Of a stretch of 64,000 nt of DNA, positions 1 to 13,400 are shown piece after piece. The position numbers were made by a program, and so were the translations under genes. The DNA is from Chionis minor. Its lineage: Eukaryota; Chordata; Aves; Charadriiformes; Chionididae. The stretch's first letter is position 1. The number at the start of each line of letters is the position of its first letter. The stretch is taken from assembly GCA_013398295.1 (NCBI GenBank), contig VZSF01000718.1, positions 310,001 to 374,000 of the forward strand. The letters run 5' to 3'. The notes below the pieces were generated by a model, which saw nothing but the letters and a program-made list of their open reading frames with translations, did no database searches and had not been told where the DNA came from.

Positions 1-2449
1 AGTTACTACCATCTACGCTCTTCAGGAATCCCCTGGATTGCGTGAGCCCTGCTGATTCAGATTGGCATTTTCAGCCTTGTCTCACATTTAACATATCTGT
101 GGCTGCTGTTTCTTTGTGCGAACTATTCAGTCACTTTACATGATTAAACTTTTGAACCCCATCCTGAAATTATGTCCTGTGGAAAGCACTTCACAAAAGA
201 AGGCAAAGCGAGGCTCCTACCAAAATGAAACATGTAACTCACCTAACACATTGGGTTTTATTTCCTCCCCTCTTCTCACGCTTAAATGTAAAATAAGCAT
301 TATACTGTAGGAACCAGGCAAAGGCTAATTTGCCTCATTTGAATGTGAAAAGGAGCCCACATCCTTCCTGTGCCCTGCAAAGAATGCAAAAAGACTTTAC
401 AGAGAAAACAGATGTACTAATATGTATCACTTGTTGGGGGCAGGGGGAATCCAGGGCGCTGCCATTAAAGCAATGCTGAACGTGCAAGAAAACAAAAGCA
501 CTAGCATACAAAATATGGTGCTGGGAAGCTCACAAAGTTGGGACTGTTTTCTTTCACTTACATTTATGCTCCTGGCATCTGAAAAACTACTCTGAAAAAA
601 TGCGTACAAAAGAAAACATGTAACCTCATTCTTCACGCTCAAGAAAATCTTCACTGAAGATGGTTAAGTACCCAAATGCAAACAAAAAGCAGAAGATCCA
701 GCCCAGCCTTAGGGAAATCTTCTGCATTTCAGAGTCAATATTGCCTTGCCAGAAGAGTACACTACTCACAATATAAACAAAACAAACGTAACGTTTTCAA
801 GCATCCCTTGATTTTATTTCTATTTTTAAATCCCCTACATCTCTAACGCATAAATATGAAAGAGTTAGTACCGTCAGCTCACAAAATCTACAGGATATAG
901 TGGGAAGGGTCTTAATGGTTTAAGAGTTTTTGATGGTTCTATACCCTCCATGCTAGAATAGCATGAAAGACAGAGAACAAATGAACCCTGGATGTTATTT
1001 CTACAGCTACACAATCCAGTTCAGAGTACTGTCCTTTCCTGACACGTCTGTTTATCCCTTCCCAAGAACTCCAGCAACGAGCAGTCAGCACTGATCAGTT
1101 GGCTTGCGAATCCGCTGGTGCTCAAAACTCCCCAAATTCACCAACCTGCCCAACGTAGATTTGGCACCAAAGCGGTATAGAATCTCTTGCCAGCTTTTAG
1201 CTCGCAGACAGGAGGCATTTGCATGTGGCCATTTATAATTTATTATATACGTCTGTTGTCGGTCACAGTAATAAATGGGATAAGTATAAGGGAATGCTTT
1301 AAAGTTTCCTCTTAAAAAGCTGCCTCAGACTTCCTAAATTAAAAACTGGTCTTGCAAAGGCAGAGAAGTGAAGCACAGCAGTCAGTCAGGTTTCTTTGTT
1401 CAGCCGTGGTAACTGGGTAACGTCCATGGATGGGTGCAGCGGTTTGTGAAGGCGTTGTGCTGTTTCCCTAAATGCAGCACAATGGCCATTTGCTTACAGT
1501 CTGAAAAGCTGAGGGTCAGAACCACAACAAAGACCCTTCAAAATTGATGCTTCCTGCTTGATGTACTGTTTGCATCTTCGGGAAACGTTCATTCACAGGA
1601 GTTTTAAAACTATGGCATTGACACAGAAATTACCAGCCATGGAGAAGGCAGGCTCAATAACCTTGAAAAGATAAATTTTAAGCTCACTTACCTGAACCAC
1701 TTACATGAATGTGAATGCAGCACAACAGCTTGAGGTGTTTGAATTGCAGCTTAACTGCCGGCTTGTTTTGCAGGATCAGGGTAAATTAGATCTTGGCCTT
1801 GAACTAATATCTGTGTTTTGGAACAAACATCTCAATGCAGCACGCTGCAGAAGGAAGGAAGCAGAATAGAAATTAGATCACTTTCCTCTCCTGCATTATT
1901 TCTTGTAAGTGTAGTCTTCTTAGGTATGGAATACACATTTCCTGTTGTAAAAATATTGTAACAGCCAAACAACTGATAACCTACTGTCACTGAAAACCGG
2001 AGTCATATTAGACAAGCATGTTTAGAGGGAAGTGTTCGAAGCCTGCAGATGATCGGATCTCTCATGCTCTGAAAAGATATTGAGCATGAACTACATAATA
2101 ACTGCTGTAATTGTTGTAACAGCTGTAGCTTTACAGTATGGAAGAAATAATGAACTTTAATTCTTCATGCAAATGGCAATGTAAAGATATGGGTGTGTTT
2201 GCTTCTTGCTTTTTGTTGTGTATTATCTATGCATTTAGAGAAAATCATGTGGGTATCTTCTCTTTTTCATGTGCATTAATGCTAGAGTGCAGGTGCTTTA
2301 TTTATCTCTGTCTACAGTAATACTGGTTTGTAACCCTATTCCACAAGTTGTCTTACAGCACCATTAATTCCCAGCTGCGCTAGCTGCACTGTCTCTGTAC
2401 AGTGATAGCAGTCAAGGAGGTGGGAATCCAATTTAATAACAGACTCATC
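1..2449. other. Non-coding, no gene seen
   Basis: AT-rich unique-looking sequence; only short chance ORFs. A perfect octamer ATTTGCAT lies at 1217-1224, followed closely by AT-rich CCATTTATAATTTATTATA. Probably FYN 5' intron or upstream sequence. Confidence 0.5.
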
Positions 2450-3575
2450 AATCACAGAATGGTTTGGGTTGGAAGGATTTTAAAGATCGTCTAGTCCTAC
2501 ACCCCTGCCCTGGGCAGAGACATCTTCCACTAGACCAGATTACACAAAGCCCCATCCAACATTAAACATTTACAACGTTGGGTCATCTGCAACTTCTCTG
2601 GGCAACCTGTTCCAGTGTCTCACCACCCTCATCGTAAAAAATGTCTTCCTATGTCCAATCTAAATCCACCTTCTTCAAGTTTAAAACTGTTGCCCCTTGT
2701 CCTATCACTACAGGTCCTGGTAAAAAAGTCTCTCTCTCATCTTTCTAATAAGCCTCCTTCAAGTATTGAAAGGCTGCAATAAGGTGTTTCTAGATCCTTC
2801 TCTTCTCCAGGCTGAACAACCCCAACTCTCTCAGCCTTTAATCATAGGAGAAATGTTCCAGCTGTCTGATCATTTTTGTGGCCCTCCTCTGGACTCACTC
2901 TCAAATGTCCAAGGTCTTGTGTTGGGTACCCCAGAAAGGGATACAGTACCTCAGGTGGGGTCTCACTGGGGTGGAGTAGAGGAGGAGAATCTCCTCCGTC
3001 GACCTGCTAGCCAAGCTTCTTTTGATGCAGCCCAGGACACGACTGGCTTTCTGGGCTGCGACCATACATAGCCAGCTCATGTCCAGTTTTTTATCTACCA
3101 TCATCCTGAAGTCCTTCTTGGTAGGGCTGCTCTTAATCCCTTCATCCCTGGGTGGTGATTGCCCTGACCCAGGTGCAGGACCTTGCACTGCGCCTTGTTG
3201 AACCTCATGAGGTCACACTTCTCAAGCCTGTCAATGTGTCTCTGGATGGCATCCTCTCCCTCAAGTGTATCATCTGCAGCACTTGGCTTGGTGTCATTTG
3301 CAGACTTGGTGAGGGTGCACTCAATCCCCCTGTCTATGTCATTAATAAAAATAAGAACAGTACCAGTCCCAGTATCGACCCCTGAGGGATACCACTTGTT
3401 GCTAATCTCCATTTGGACATTGAGCTATTGACTGTAATTCTTTGGATACGGCCATGCAGCCAATTCCTTATCCATTGAATAGCCCATCCATTAAATCCAT
3501 AGCTCTCTAATTTAGAGACAAGAATGTTGTATAGGACTGTGTCAAAGACCTTACAGAAGACAAGGCAGATAGTAA
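2450..3575 (-). mobile_element. CR1 LINE, 5'-truncated, antisense to FYN
   Basis: On the + strand it starts with the CR1 tail (ATCACAGAATGGTTTGGGTTGG) and runs through the usual blocks (CAACCTGTTCCAGTG, CAGGCTGAACAACCCC, CTTTTGATGCAGCCCAGGA) to the reverse-transcriptase part. Minus-strand translations at 3412-3101 and 3188-2901 match the C-terminal CR1 polymerase ([34 protein letters not shown]). The two pieces are in different frames and the catalytic ADD reads AND, so the copy is dead. About 1.1 kb long; the 5' part is missing as in most CR1 insertions. Confidence 0.93.
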
Positions 3576-6500
3576 AGTTTTATTTTGGTTAAAGCCTTCT
3601 TCTCATTCCTACTGTTAGCAAAATGTTTCAACCGTACTTTTGCATCTTGAAAAATGTTTTTAAAAATATAACGCAACAGCATGAGAAATTAAAGGAATTC
3701 CTTAGGACATTCAGTCATGGTTTTGATGAGCCTTTGTCTTCTGACTCTCTAGAGCAGTGATTCCAGAGTTTTCTTTCTGGAATATTGTGCAAGGAGCAGG
3801 ACACCACACGCTCCAGGGACTAAAGGGTTTGATAATTCCTGATGATTGGTGGTCTTAAAACTTATTCCCTGAACATCACAACATTTACGCAGGTCCCAAC
3901 AAAGCTGAAAAGGTCTTGCAACCTCTGGTGGTCAGCCAAAGGGCAAACCACACTTTGTGACCACATTTTGGGAGCAGGTCACATAAAGGGTGGGAGATGA
4001 AGGACAAAAGTCTGTTTTTTCTTTGTGTAGGGTAGGTAGATGTTCTAGATCAAGTAGTTTCAGTGGCTGTAACACATGGTAACTCTTCTCTCAGAGACCA
4101 TGCTTCTTATGGACATTCAAAATGGTAATTTTTATCTCTCTCTTCATTGTGGTCGGACAGCAGATGCAGACTTTTATTGTGGTACAGTGATTCACACAAG
4201 TAGCTGCCGAAAAGGGAAGTGAGAATCCATTTCTTCATAAGACTTTCTCTTCTTGGAAACACTCTAGGCACACAGAAAGGGGAAGTCTTGAGGATCTCAT
4301 CTGGTTTTTGTGTGATACTATTACAGACAATCTGCCTGCATGGACTGATTGGGAGCTGGAGGAATGGAAGAAAAGGAAAATTGCAAGTAGCAGAGGTGAA
4401 AGATTTTCTTAGGAGAGGAAGTAAAAGAGGGAGGAGGGAATGAGCTTGGGATCTGTTTCTTTGTTCTGTTTTCATTTTATAAAGTTGAGGGATGAGCCCC
4501 ATTCAACCCTAGTATTTTCCTTTATGAGTTCTGAAACACTGTACCATTGATGTATCTTCTTTTCTCTTTTCCTGTAATACAGCAGTTGTTTCAGGAGCAA
4601 CAGCAACCAGGTAGAGAGAAAATCTTAGTTTAATCTTTTATTCTCAAGATAGTCATTGTGGCTTCCTTGGTCTGGTTTCCTTCCATAATTCATCCATCTC
4701 TCGAAAAAAAATATCCCCAGTTTCTGTTCTTGAAGTCCCTGTCAGTGTTCCCTCAATGTTCTCTGATAAAAACAATGCAGCCTCGAAGTTGCTAAAGCTT
4801 GGGCATTGAAATGAGTGGCAAGGCAGGGAAGTTTCATCCTGACAATCATATTGAAAGCAGGTCCACATAATACCCTAAATTTTAGAAGAATAAGAGAGAA
4901 GGAAGAAGAGCAGTTTGCTTTAAGGTGAGGGTACTATGTTAGGAACTCTTGAATATACTATGGCCATAAAGGACTGAATTACACTGTACCTGGGGTTTTT
5001 GATGAATGCCCTGTACAGAACAGATGTTTCATGTGTGTTATGTACACAGAGCCAATTATATATACGTCAGGTAAATTTAAGCTGTAAATTAAATGCTTTC
5101 TATACCTCCAACAACACATTTGTCTTGGTTCTCCCTTTCTTAGACAGCATGTATTAGTTTTGCTGCTGAGAGGTGGGCATATGTTTGGCTACGTTCTGCA
5201 TTGTGCTTTGTTTTCTGTTATTGTTTTCTTCAGTGAGGAAAGGAGGTTGGGTAGAACTCTCTTCTGGTCTCTGTTGACATCAGCACATTTGATCTGCCTG
5301 CATCCAAAAGAATTATGTCAAAGCAATTGCCTGCATTTGTTTCTCAGCGTGTTCTCGAGCAGTGCTGTCGCTTGAGGGTCAAACTGGAATACATTAAACT
5401 GGAATTGGGGCAGAAACTGCAGCCAGCCTCGGGTCAATGATGCCTCTTGAGATTTGTGAAAGTGACACTTCTGGGGTTCATTGCATTAACTTCCATAGCA
5501 TTTCTGCGTCTGGTCTGGGTGACTTCTAAAGGCAAATGGGATGGTTAGTCTCACATTCTCCCATTTAATTCTTTTTCTGTGTGTCTGGAGTAAAAGGACA
5601 AGCCTCGCATCTGACTTGTTTCTTAATATTTCAGAAAGATTTTTCAAATTCATGTACTAAAGCTGTTTGCTTCTATGTAGCTTTTATCGTTTGCATTTGG
5701 GAAGATTACCACGGTTACTTCATCTGTAAAAACAAATTTGTGGAGTCTAGCCTGTGTGATCTTTGTAATGGTACATCTTTTGACATAAGCAAGCCTTTAC
5801 AAGGCTTAAAAACATCGCCGTATGTGTGCTTAACAGAACATCCTAATGCCGTAACATGTAGCTGAGGTTGTGCCAGAGGAAAAGGAGAATAATGCATCCA
5901 GGAGAACAGAAAGTAATAAGGTGCACATTTCAAACTGTACTTTAGCAGACACTGATGCATATTTTATTAGTAGCTCTGAAACCTTGCTCCTTATTAGGTT
6001 TCCCAAAACTTTCACTCTTTTAGTTACTAAAAAGGTGCCAATCACATTTTTAAGTCTTAAGATCTGTCGATAGGAATACCTGGTATAGCAGAGATGGTGG
6101 TGTGTGTGTGAATGCACATGCGCATATTTGTATTTACACCAGACTTGGACAGGCCTTTTTCCTCCCTAATTTTCACAAGCTTTCGTGCTTTACCTCACTC
6201 TGCATAAGTTTTGAATTAGAATAGTTTACTTCAGATGGGATGTTTCTTTTATGTTTGTAACATAGCACTGAGATTTTACTATGCTATGTATGCTGTGTTA
6301 TAGCAGGCATCACTTACTGAAAGTGACCGTAAGTTTGAAAAACACATTTTTTCCCACCTGTTGAACAGAAAAATATCTGTAGAATCAGAATTAAATATAT
6401 TTAAATTTTTTAATTAAATAATGCCTTCTAAATCTCTGGAGCAGCATATGTGAACCAAAGCTGAGATCAAGTAATTGAGATTATTTTATCTGTTTCATTT

Positions 6501-7394
6501 GCAGAATTTACACTGCAGCATTCAGTCATAAGTGGGTTCATTCCAGAAGCTTAAAATGAGCCGATGCCAGCAACTGGCACAAATCAAACACTCCCCAGCC
6601 TTCCCCACTCCCGCACATTGACAGGATTAATACTTTCTGGCCAAAGGCCCAGGTTAAGACAGACAGCACGGACAAAAGCTTGCACCGCATCCTTAAAAAC
6701 CACCAAACTTAAATATTGGCAGGCTGTGGGATGAAGCAAATTCAGTAGCCAACCCCCTCAGCTGAACATGTGATCCTTAGGAGCCCACCTGCCAGATCCC
6801 ATCCTTGGCACGCAGAGCCAAAAGCTTTCTAGGCAGCACCCGATTCCTTCGGCAGGGTGAATGGGAAGATGAGGATAACCTGAGTGGGCTGGGAGGTGCC
6901 TGCAGGAGCAGTCCTCACGTCCACTCCACTCACTCCACTTAAAGGCACTAACTTACTGTTATTTTCACAGCTTTGCAGAGATATGGATAGTACATCACAA
7001 CCCGTGGTGTAAAGGGTTAATTGCCCATAACAGATCATTGCTGAAAAAGCAAAACAAAATTGCCTGTTCACAATCTGGATTGGATTAGTTTCCAGTTCCA
7101 ATGCCTTTTCCACCTTTGCTAGATTAGAACCTGCTGGTAGCAAATTTATTTCCTGTATGAATACTCCTGTACTGTGAACAAAACAACAAAATTCCCTTTA
7201 AGCTTTTTGTTTATAACAAAGCCTTCTGCTACCCAGTGTTTTCAGTTCTTTAATCTCTCTGCCCTGAACAGTCTCCCAGTTTTCCAACATTTTATTTGAA
7301 AAATGGAGCAGCAGAACCCTGATACATTATTCACGGAGCAGAGGAACAAGAGCCAAATACAGCATCACTGTAACCTACCTACTCATCTTTTGAT
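3576..7394. other. Non-coding, no gene seen
   Basis: Contains a purine-rich patch (4350-4440), an AT-rich tract (6380-6425) and chance ORFs on both strands, the longest 131 codons on the minus strand (4502-4107). No family resemblance and no supporting context. Confidence 0.5.
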
Positions 7395-8330
7395 TTTTAT
7401 TTGTTTGTACAGCTGAGGCTCGCATTAGCCCTTTTGGCCACAGCCTTGCGTGGGGAGTTCATGTCGAGCTGATTGCCTCCCAGGACCCCTGGTCTCATAT
7501 TCAGTCTCTGCTTTGGAGGATAGAGTCCTCTCTCTCCCTCTCATCCTGTAAGTATGGCCTGTACTCTTTGTTCTAACAAGGTGATTCTGCACTTGGCCGT
7601 ATTAACACGTAAACCGGTTTCTCCCATCTTTCCACAGACCCCAGTTGCTCTGTGTCAGGCTTGTCCTTCCATTGTTTGTTTTCTGTTGTCCCCAGCCTCG
7701 TGTCTAACTGTAATGATTTAACTTTCCAGGTCACCGATAAGGCTATTAAATAGTAAAGGGATGATCACCAATACCTGTGGGAATCCAATAGGAACTCATC
7801 TGTTTGCTAATACTTTCCCATTTACAGTTATACTTCGGTTTCCCTCATTTATCAGCTTTTTAATACATTCAATATGATTGTGGACTCTGAAGTGACTTCA
7901 GCATAAAATATGTCTGAGATTTTTCCCTGACCTCATACAGTGCTTCCCACCTGTGGAGTCCTGCTCTCCATATACAGAGGGGGCACACACCGTACAGGCT
8001 TCAAAGCATTCAGTTTCTTTATAAAGATGTTCTACAGAACAAGTCAAATGACTTAGTCTTGTAATACTGTCAACAACACTGCCTTCATCAAGTGAACTTG
8101 TAGTTTTTGCGTGAAATAATATCAGATTAGTTTGACAGGATCTGTTTTCCTTAAAGCCAAGTGGATTGATTTATTCATAGAGCTTTTTTTTTTTTTTTTT
8201 AAGATTTTATTAATTGAGTCCTATGTTGGTTGTTCTATCCTATGCAAAATACTGGAAACTCAGCTAACTGACCTGTAATTAGTTTTTACCCTTCTTAAAC
8301 AGCGTCCCAGCATGAGCCTTCCTTCTGCCC
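7395..8330 (-). mobile_element. Old CR1/L3-like LINE remnant
   Basis: The + strand carries in order the reverse complement of degenerate CR1/L3 polymerase blocks: a segment like GCTATTAAATAGTAAAGGGA (the INDI region), CCTGTGGGAATCCAAT, CAGCTTTTTAATACATTC, GACAGGATCTGTTTTCC and CAGCTAACTGACCTGTAAT. No open frame survives. It is much more diverged than the neighbouring CR1 at 9693. A run of 17 T at 8184-8200 interrupts it. Family assignment is by pattern recognition, so it could be another ancient CR1 clade. Confidence 0.6.
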
Positions 8331-9692
8331 CTGGTCCTTCCCCAGGGGCCCAGAACTGCTTTAGATGCAGCAGTAAACAGCTCCAAGGCTCATTCTCTAA
8401 AACCTTCTGAGACAAGTTTATTTCTAGCAACTAATCCAAAACACATAGAATTGTGTTTCTGCTGCTTAACATCGCCTCTCCTGGGGCTGCTGTGGTGGGA
8501 AGTTACTTCATCATCATTATAAACTGGTAGACTGGCTTTTTACCTGTGTGCTAGTCACTGTCATGTTGTTGTGAACAATTCTGCCACTTTTATTGTTCAT
8601 GATTTATCTTTCATAATCTGCTTAGAAAAATTAAAAATTACATATCTGAGTCTATCTGCCTTAATTTTTCCTACCATCTTCTTGCTTCCTCTAGATAGTC
8701 TTTATTTTAGCTTTTTTACTCGTTATTATCTTTTCTTTTTTTGTGCTTCGTGCGTTGGTTTTGTATATAGCACTTTATCTGTTTTTTCACTTCCCTGGTA
8801 AACCCAGCTGTTGGGGTTTTTCATTGTGTGTTATTTTTATCTAGCCCAGTCTTCTTTTCATGGTTGTAACATTGTAGGCATTTAGGAAATGTGTTAAACC
8901 GTTTGCAGATGTCAGCAACTTTCTGTATGTTCTGTCTTCAGCCTGATTTGACTCCCATTCGCTAGAGTTTGGTGAAATTACCTCTCAGAAAACATGCACT
9001 GTGAATTTAATTCATGTATATATGAAGAGGGTAAGTTCATATATTACATACAATTTTACTAGTCTAGATTTGATCACAGACAATGTCAGGTACTTGCACA
9101 GAAAGTGTGGATCCCTCTCAGACTAAACAACCAGTAGCCTTCTGGTTTGTGACTCATTTTGCTAATTGGCAAGAGCTTTAGTTCACAGGGTTAGGAAGGC
9201 TGATCTTTCCTTAAATTAGTAGTTAGTAATTTGTCATTCATAGCTTTTTGGAAAGTCCAGGTGTGTCTTAGTGCAGTGACATAAGGTCTCCAACATAAAT
9301 TGTTTGGATTGAATGGCCCTGAGATAACACAAGGGGTTTTTTATACTTGTTGTACATAGATGTTGAAGAAGCCCATCATCCTATGCTCTGCAGTGATTCC
9401 AGTGGTCTGTAACAGATATTAATACCCCATCTCGTGCATATCTTGATTCATAAAAATCCAAGGTTAACTTCCAAGTTATCAGTCACTCAGATACTATTTG
9501 TGGCATACAGGGCCTGTTAACTCCCCTCTTTCATTTGGACTTCTTAAATTGGTTACAACTGTTTATTAATAGTCTAAATCTAGCTATTAGTTTTCTGGAG
9601 TATTATTTTGCATTGCTACTCTGCAGGCAGAGGGCTTATCCATTTTTACAGATGTTTGTAATTAGCATACAGCAACTGAAATGTGTCATCTT
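8331..9692. other. AT-rich stretch, possibly the upstream part of the old LINE
   Basis: Around 9360-9480 (CCCATCATCCTATGCTC; GTGGTCTGTAACAGATA) there are phrases resembling the upstream polymerase region of L3/CR1 elements in the same antisense order as 7395-8330. The element may therefore extend to about 9620, with 8450-9300 too decayed to assign. No credible ORF. Confidence 0.3.
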
Positions 9693-10690
9693 CATAGAGT
9701 CATAGAACCATAGAATAGTTTGGGTTGGAAGACACCTTTAAAGGTCATCTAGTCCAACCACACAGCAATGAGCAGGGACATCTTCAACTAGATCAGGTTG
9801 GTCAGAGCCCCGTCCAACCTGACTTTGAATGTTTCCAGGGATGGCACATTTACTACCTCTCTGGGCAACCTGTTCCAGTGTTTCACCACCCTCCTTGTAA
9901 AAAATCGCTTCCTTATATCTAGTCTAAATCTTTCCTCTTTTACTTTAAAGCCATTCCCTCCTGCCCCATCGCAACATGCCCTGCCAAAAAGTTTGTCCCC
10001 GTCTTTCCTGTAGGCCCCCATTAGGTACTGAAAGGCTGCAATAAGGTCTCCCCAGAGCCTTCTCCAGGCTGAACAACCCCACCTCTCTCAGACTGTCCTC
10101 GTAGGATCAGAATCATTTTGGTGGCCCACCTCTGGACCCGCTCCAACAGGTCCATGTCTTTCCTGTGCTGAGGGCTCCAAAACTCCAGTACTCCAGGTGG
10201 GGTATCACAGGAGCAGAGTAGAGGGGTAGAATCATGTCCCTCAACCTGCTGGCCACACTTCTTTTGATGCAGCCCAGGATGCAATGGGTTTTCCAGGCTG
10301 CAAGCTCACATTGTCGACTCATGTCCAGTTTTTTACCCACCAGTAACCCCAAGTCCTTCTCAGCAAGGCTGCTCTCAATCCCTTCCTCCCCCAGCCTATA
10401 TAGATGTTGGGGGTTGCCCTGACCCATGTGCAGGACCTTGTTGAATTTCATGAGGTTCACACAGGCCCACTTCTCAAGCCTGTTCAGATCCCTCTGGATG
10501 GCATCCCATCCCTCAGGCATGTCAACTGCACCACTCAGCTTGGTGTTGTCTGCAAACTTGCTGAGGGTGTACTTGATCCCACCGTCTATGTCATTGATAA
10601 AGATACTGGTCCCAATACAGACCCCTGAGGGACACCACTTGTCACCAGTCTCCATCTGGACATTGAGCCATTGACCTGATATCTGTTGAC
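9693..10690 (-). mobile_element. CR1 LINE, 5'-truncated, antisense to FYN
   Basis: It starts on the + strand with three copies of the CR1 tail octamer (CATAGAGT, CATAGAAC, CATAGAAT at 9693-9716), then the full series of CR1 3' blocks. The minus-strand frame at 10655-10113 reads [16 protein letters not shown] and [10 protein letters not shown], then VIPHLEYW, and the frame ending near 10586 reads [14 protein letters not shown], all CR1 reverse transcriptase. The catalytic ADD is ADN. Less decayed than the copy at 2450. Truncated at about 10690. Confidence 0.93.
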
Positions 10691-11136
10691 CATCTTCTTA
10701 CAGCCTCTGCTTTGGTTAATGTTGTGTTTGATGTCATGGTTCGATACCATGCCTAGCCAGCTTGATTTACAGAGTGTGCATTCATTCCCTGTTGAGAAGT
10801 CACTTTTTCTTTGCAACACAATCCACAAATCTGACATCTGTCCCTTGTGCTGTTCACCTAGTTGTTAACTTCTGCAGCCTTCAGCTTTTTGTCTTTTTGT
10901 GCTAGGAAACAGGAGGGAAGTCCAGACAGGATCTCCAGATCTCCTGAATTGTTGTGTAGTCCACAGGGTGAAACCCTGCCTGTCTGCTCCAGATTGCCAT
11001 CCACTACTGCACTTCTCTTTTGTGTCTTAAATACAAAGAAACAGAGAAAACTCTGTTGTCTGCCTCTTCCTCACACAATTCTCTTTTCATTCTCCTGATG
11101 AGGATGGTTGGAGCTGTCTTCAGGGGCACTTTAGGT

Positions 11137-11347
11137 CAGTGCTTTTCAATTGCTCATACTCAGAGAACCAGTTAAACTGGGGGGCATGCGGGCAGTGTGA
11201 GGGGGGAGCTTAAGCACCACCAGCAAAATGCTGGCACAGTGTCTAGTGCATGTGTATTTGCTTGGTCATGCGTGTGCGATGGGCTTGTGGACCACCTGAT
11301 GATTTACGGACCCCAGTGCTCCCTGGATCACAGGTCAAGGAACACTG
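11137..11347. mobile_element. Candidate non-autonomous hAT-like DNA transposon (MITE)
   Basis: 211 bp flanked by imperfect terminal inverted repeats: left CAGTGCTTTTCAATTG, right end reversed CAGTGTTCCTTGACCT. CAGTG(N)TTYTCAA-type ends are characteristic of hAT/Charlie elements. The flanking octamers CTTTAGGT (11129-11136) and TTGTAGAT (11348-11355) agree at five of eight positions and fit the hAT target preference (nnYTAGnn). No transposase ORF. Could be coincidence, since the arms match over only about 11 of 16 bases. Confidence 0.5.
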
Positions 11348-12530
11348 TTGTAGATAATCCTGCATGCTAGGCTGAGCAGATGTCCACTTGGGCAAACATC
11401 CACACTCTGTTCCATGTGACTAACAGGATCTTCAAGTAGGTTTTTAGAGCTTTGCAGATGTACCTTCATTCACAGGCCAGATTAAAGTACAGTTTCTTCT
11501 CCTAAACATATGAACCTTGAGAAAGAATGAAAGAGGGAGTGAGAGAGAGAAAGCAATCACACTTCCTCTGGCTTGAGAGGAGGGGCTATTAAAAAGTGTT
11601 TGCATCTGCTGTTTTTGTCACTCATTGAGTAATAGAAAACCAGCCTGAGACTGACCCATCCCCCTGACCAGAGGCAGTGCCATGCCTGGCAGATACTTGT
11701 CTGGCCTTCACATTGCTTTAGGCAATCTGTTCCAGGTTGTTTGGCTATCCTTGCCAATAGGAAGGATTTTCTTCCCTGACACCTAACCTAAATATCCATG
11801 GCTTCTATTTAGTCCGTTATTTCAATGTGACTTTCTGCTTAGGCCGTTAAGGATTCAAGTGGGACCTTCTATAGCTGTGCTGAGGAAATTGCAGTAGCTT
11901 TAAGCTAAAGGACCAGGTTATGGACCTGTAGCTTAGAGTCACTACACATGAGCATCCCTTGCAGATCATTCCCTGAGCAGTATGTGTAATGACCTCAAGT
12001 TCATGATGATATCACATTATCTCCTCTACTTGCCCTCAGACGTAGACATAAAAATAGAACTACCATATGCTTAGTGATACTTCGGTATTTTGATCAAAGT
12101 GGAAGGGCCCTGTAGCTGTTTGCTGGCTTCCTCTGGAAAATGCTTACTAACCCAGCAGGATCTCTTCTGCATGGCCCTTAGATGGCACTTGATCCCTTTT
12201 TAAGCTCCATCTTCTCTGTCTAACAGAAGGACCTTCCCACATGATTTTCTGCACTATCACCCCTTTTTTAAACTGAGTCCTGTCTCTTGAAGCACCTGTG
12301 ATGTTCTCCCATGTTTCTTGTTGGCTTATTCTCCTCTAGGCTGTGACATTCCAATTCAAGCAGTGCAGCCATCCAAGAGTCAGGGCAGGCCATTGGATTA
12401 ATCACCAAAAATTAAAACTCGTCAGTCCTACGGTATACATGGATACAAAGACATTGAGGAGAGAAGGCATCTGTCCAGCATTGTTGTTTTGTTACTGCTG
12501 CTGTTATCTTGAAAGCTGGTATCTTTTCAA

Positions 12531-12590
12531 GAGACAGGAGAGGGAGACAGGGAGACAGAAAGACAGAGACACAGAGAAGAGGAGGTCTTT
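12531..12590. repeat. Purine-rich GAGACA/AGACAG simple repeat
   Basis: Imperfect GACAGGGAGACAGAAAGACA type repeat of about 60 bp; one strand is nearly all purine. Confidence 0.7.
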
Positions 12591-13400
12591 TGGGGCATAG
12601 GTCCATGTGTATCAGTTTCAGTACTACCTCCTAGAGTTCCCTGAGGTAGCAGTGGGATGTAGGCAACCTCATTAGGCTTTATGTTACTACAGCGCCCACT
12701 CTGAGCTGAGCAGTATTGATCCACCTTTATAGGCAGGGGGACTTTGCTGTGGGTCACTGGTCCTCAGCAGAAGCCAAGGAAGGGGACAGTAGCTTCTCTT
12801 TTTCCTCCCATTCTTGTGGATTCTGTCTTGATTCTGCTCCTGTCACTTATCTCTTGCTCTGCCAATTGCCCTGTCCAGGTTTGTGTAGGTTACCTCTGTT
12901 TCAAGGGGCATTTCCCAGCTCTTTGGCACTAGGGACTGCTTGTGGTTAAAAAGAAGGAGAGACTCACCATAGACTTCCTAGAAGACATCCCTGGTGGCAC
13001 AGACGCATCCTGCATCAGCACAGGATTGTAGAATATGGAGAGCTGCAGTTTGTAGGGTAGTTGACAAACCAGCATTAAGAATTGCTGATCTTAGTGGCCT
13101 TGTGGTTGGACTGTATGCATCAACGCTGTCACTCTTCTGTAAGAAAGAATACAAGTTAGGACCTGTCTCCTTCCACGTCCCATTGTCCAGGGTGTTTTTC
13201 ACTATTACCTCAGCCTCCCACTCTCTCGTTTTCCATATTTCAAAACCTCTGCTAAAAATGGACTAGATGGTAATGTGTCATCTTTGTAATCCTGACAAAT
13301 TCATCTCCAGGCAGTATCTCAATATCCGGTTAACATGGCTTAACCTATGGGCCTCTGAAGTTATTTTCTGAACCAAGAACATCACTGACATATTACTCAC

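Larger units (their letters stand above)
10691..13400. other. Non-coding, with the candidate MITE and a purine repeat
   Basis: Apart from the hAT-like element and the GAGACA repeat, I see only unique sequence without a believable ORF. The part just after 10690 shows no further CR1 similarity. Confidence 0.5.

Noticed and set aside
4107..4502. 131-codon minus-strand ORF
   Set aside because: No similarity recognised; a purine-rich + strand patch gives few stops on the other strand.
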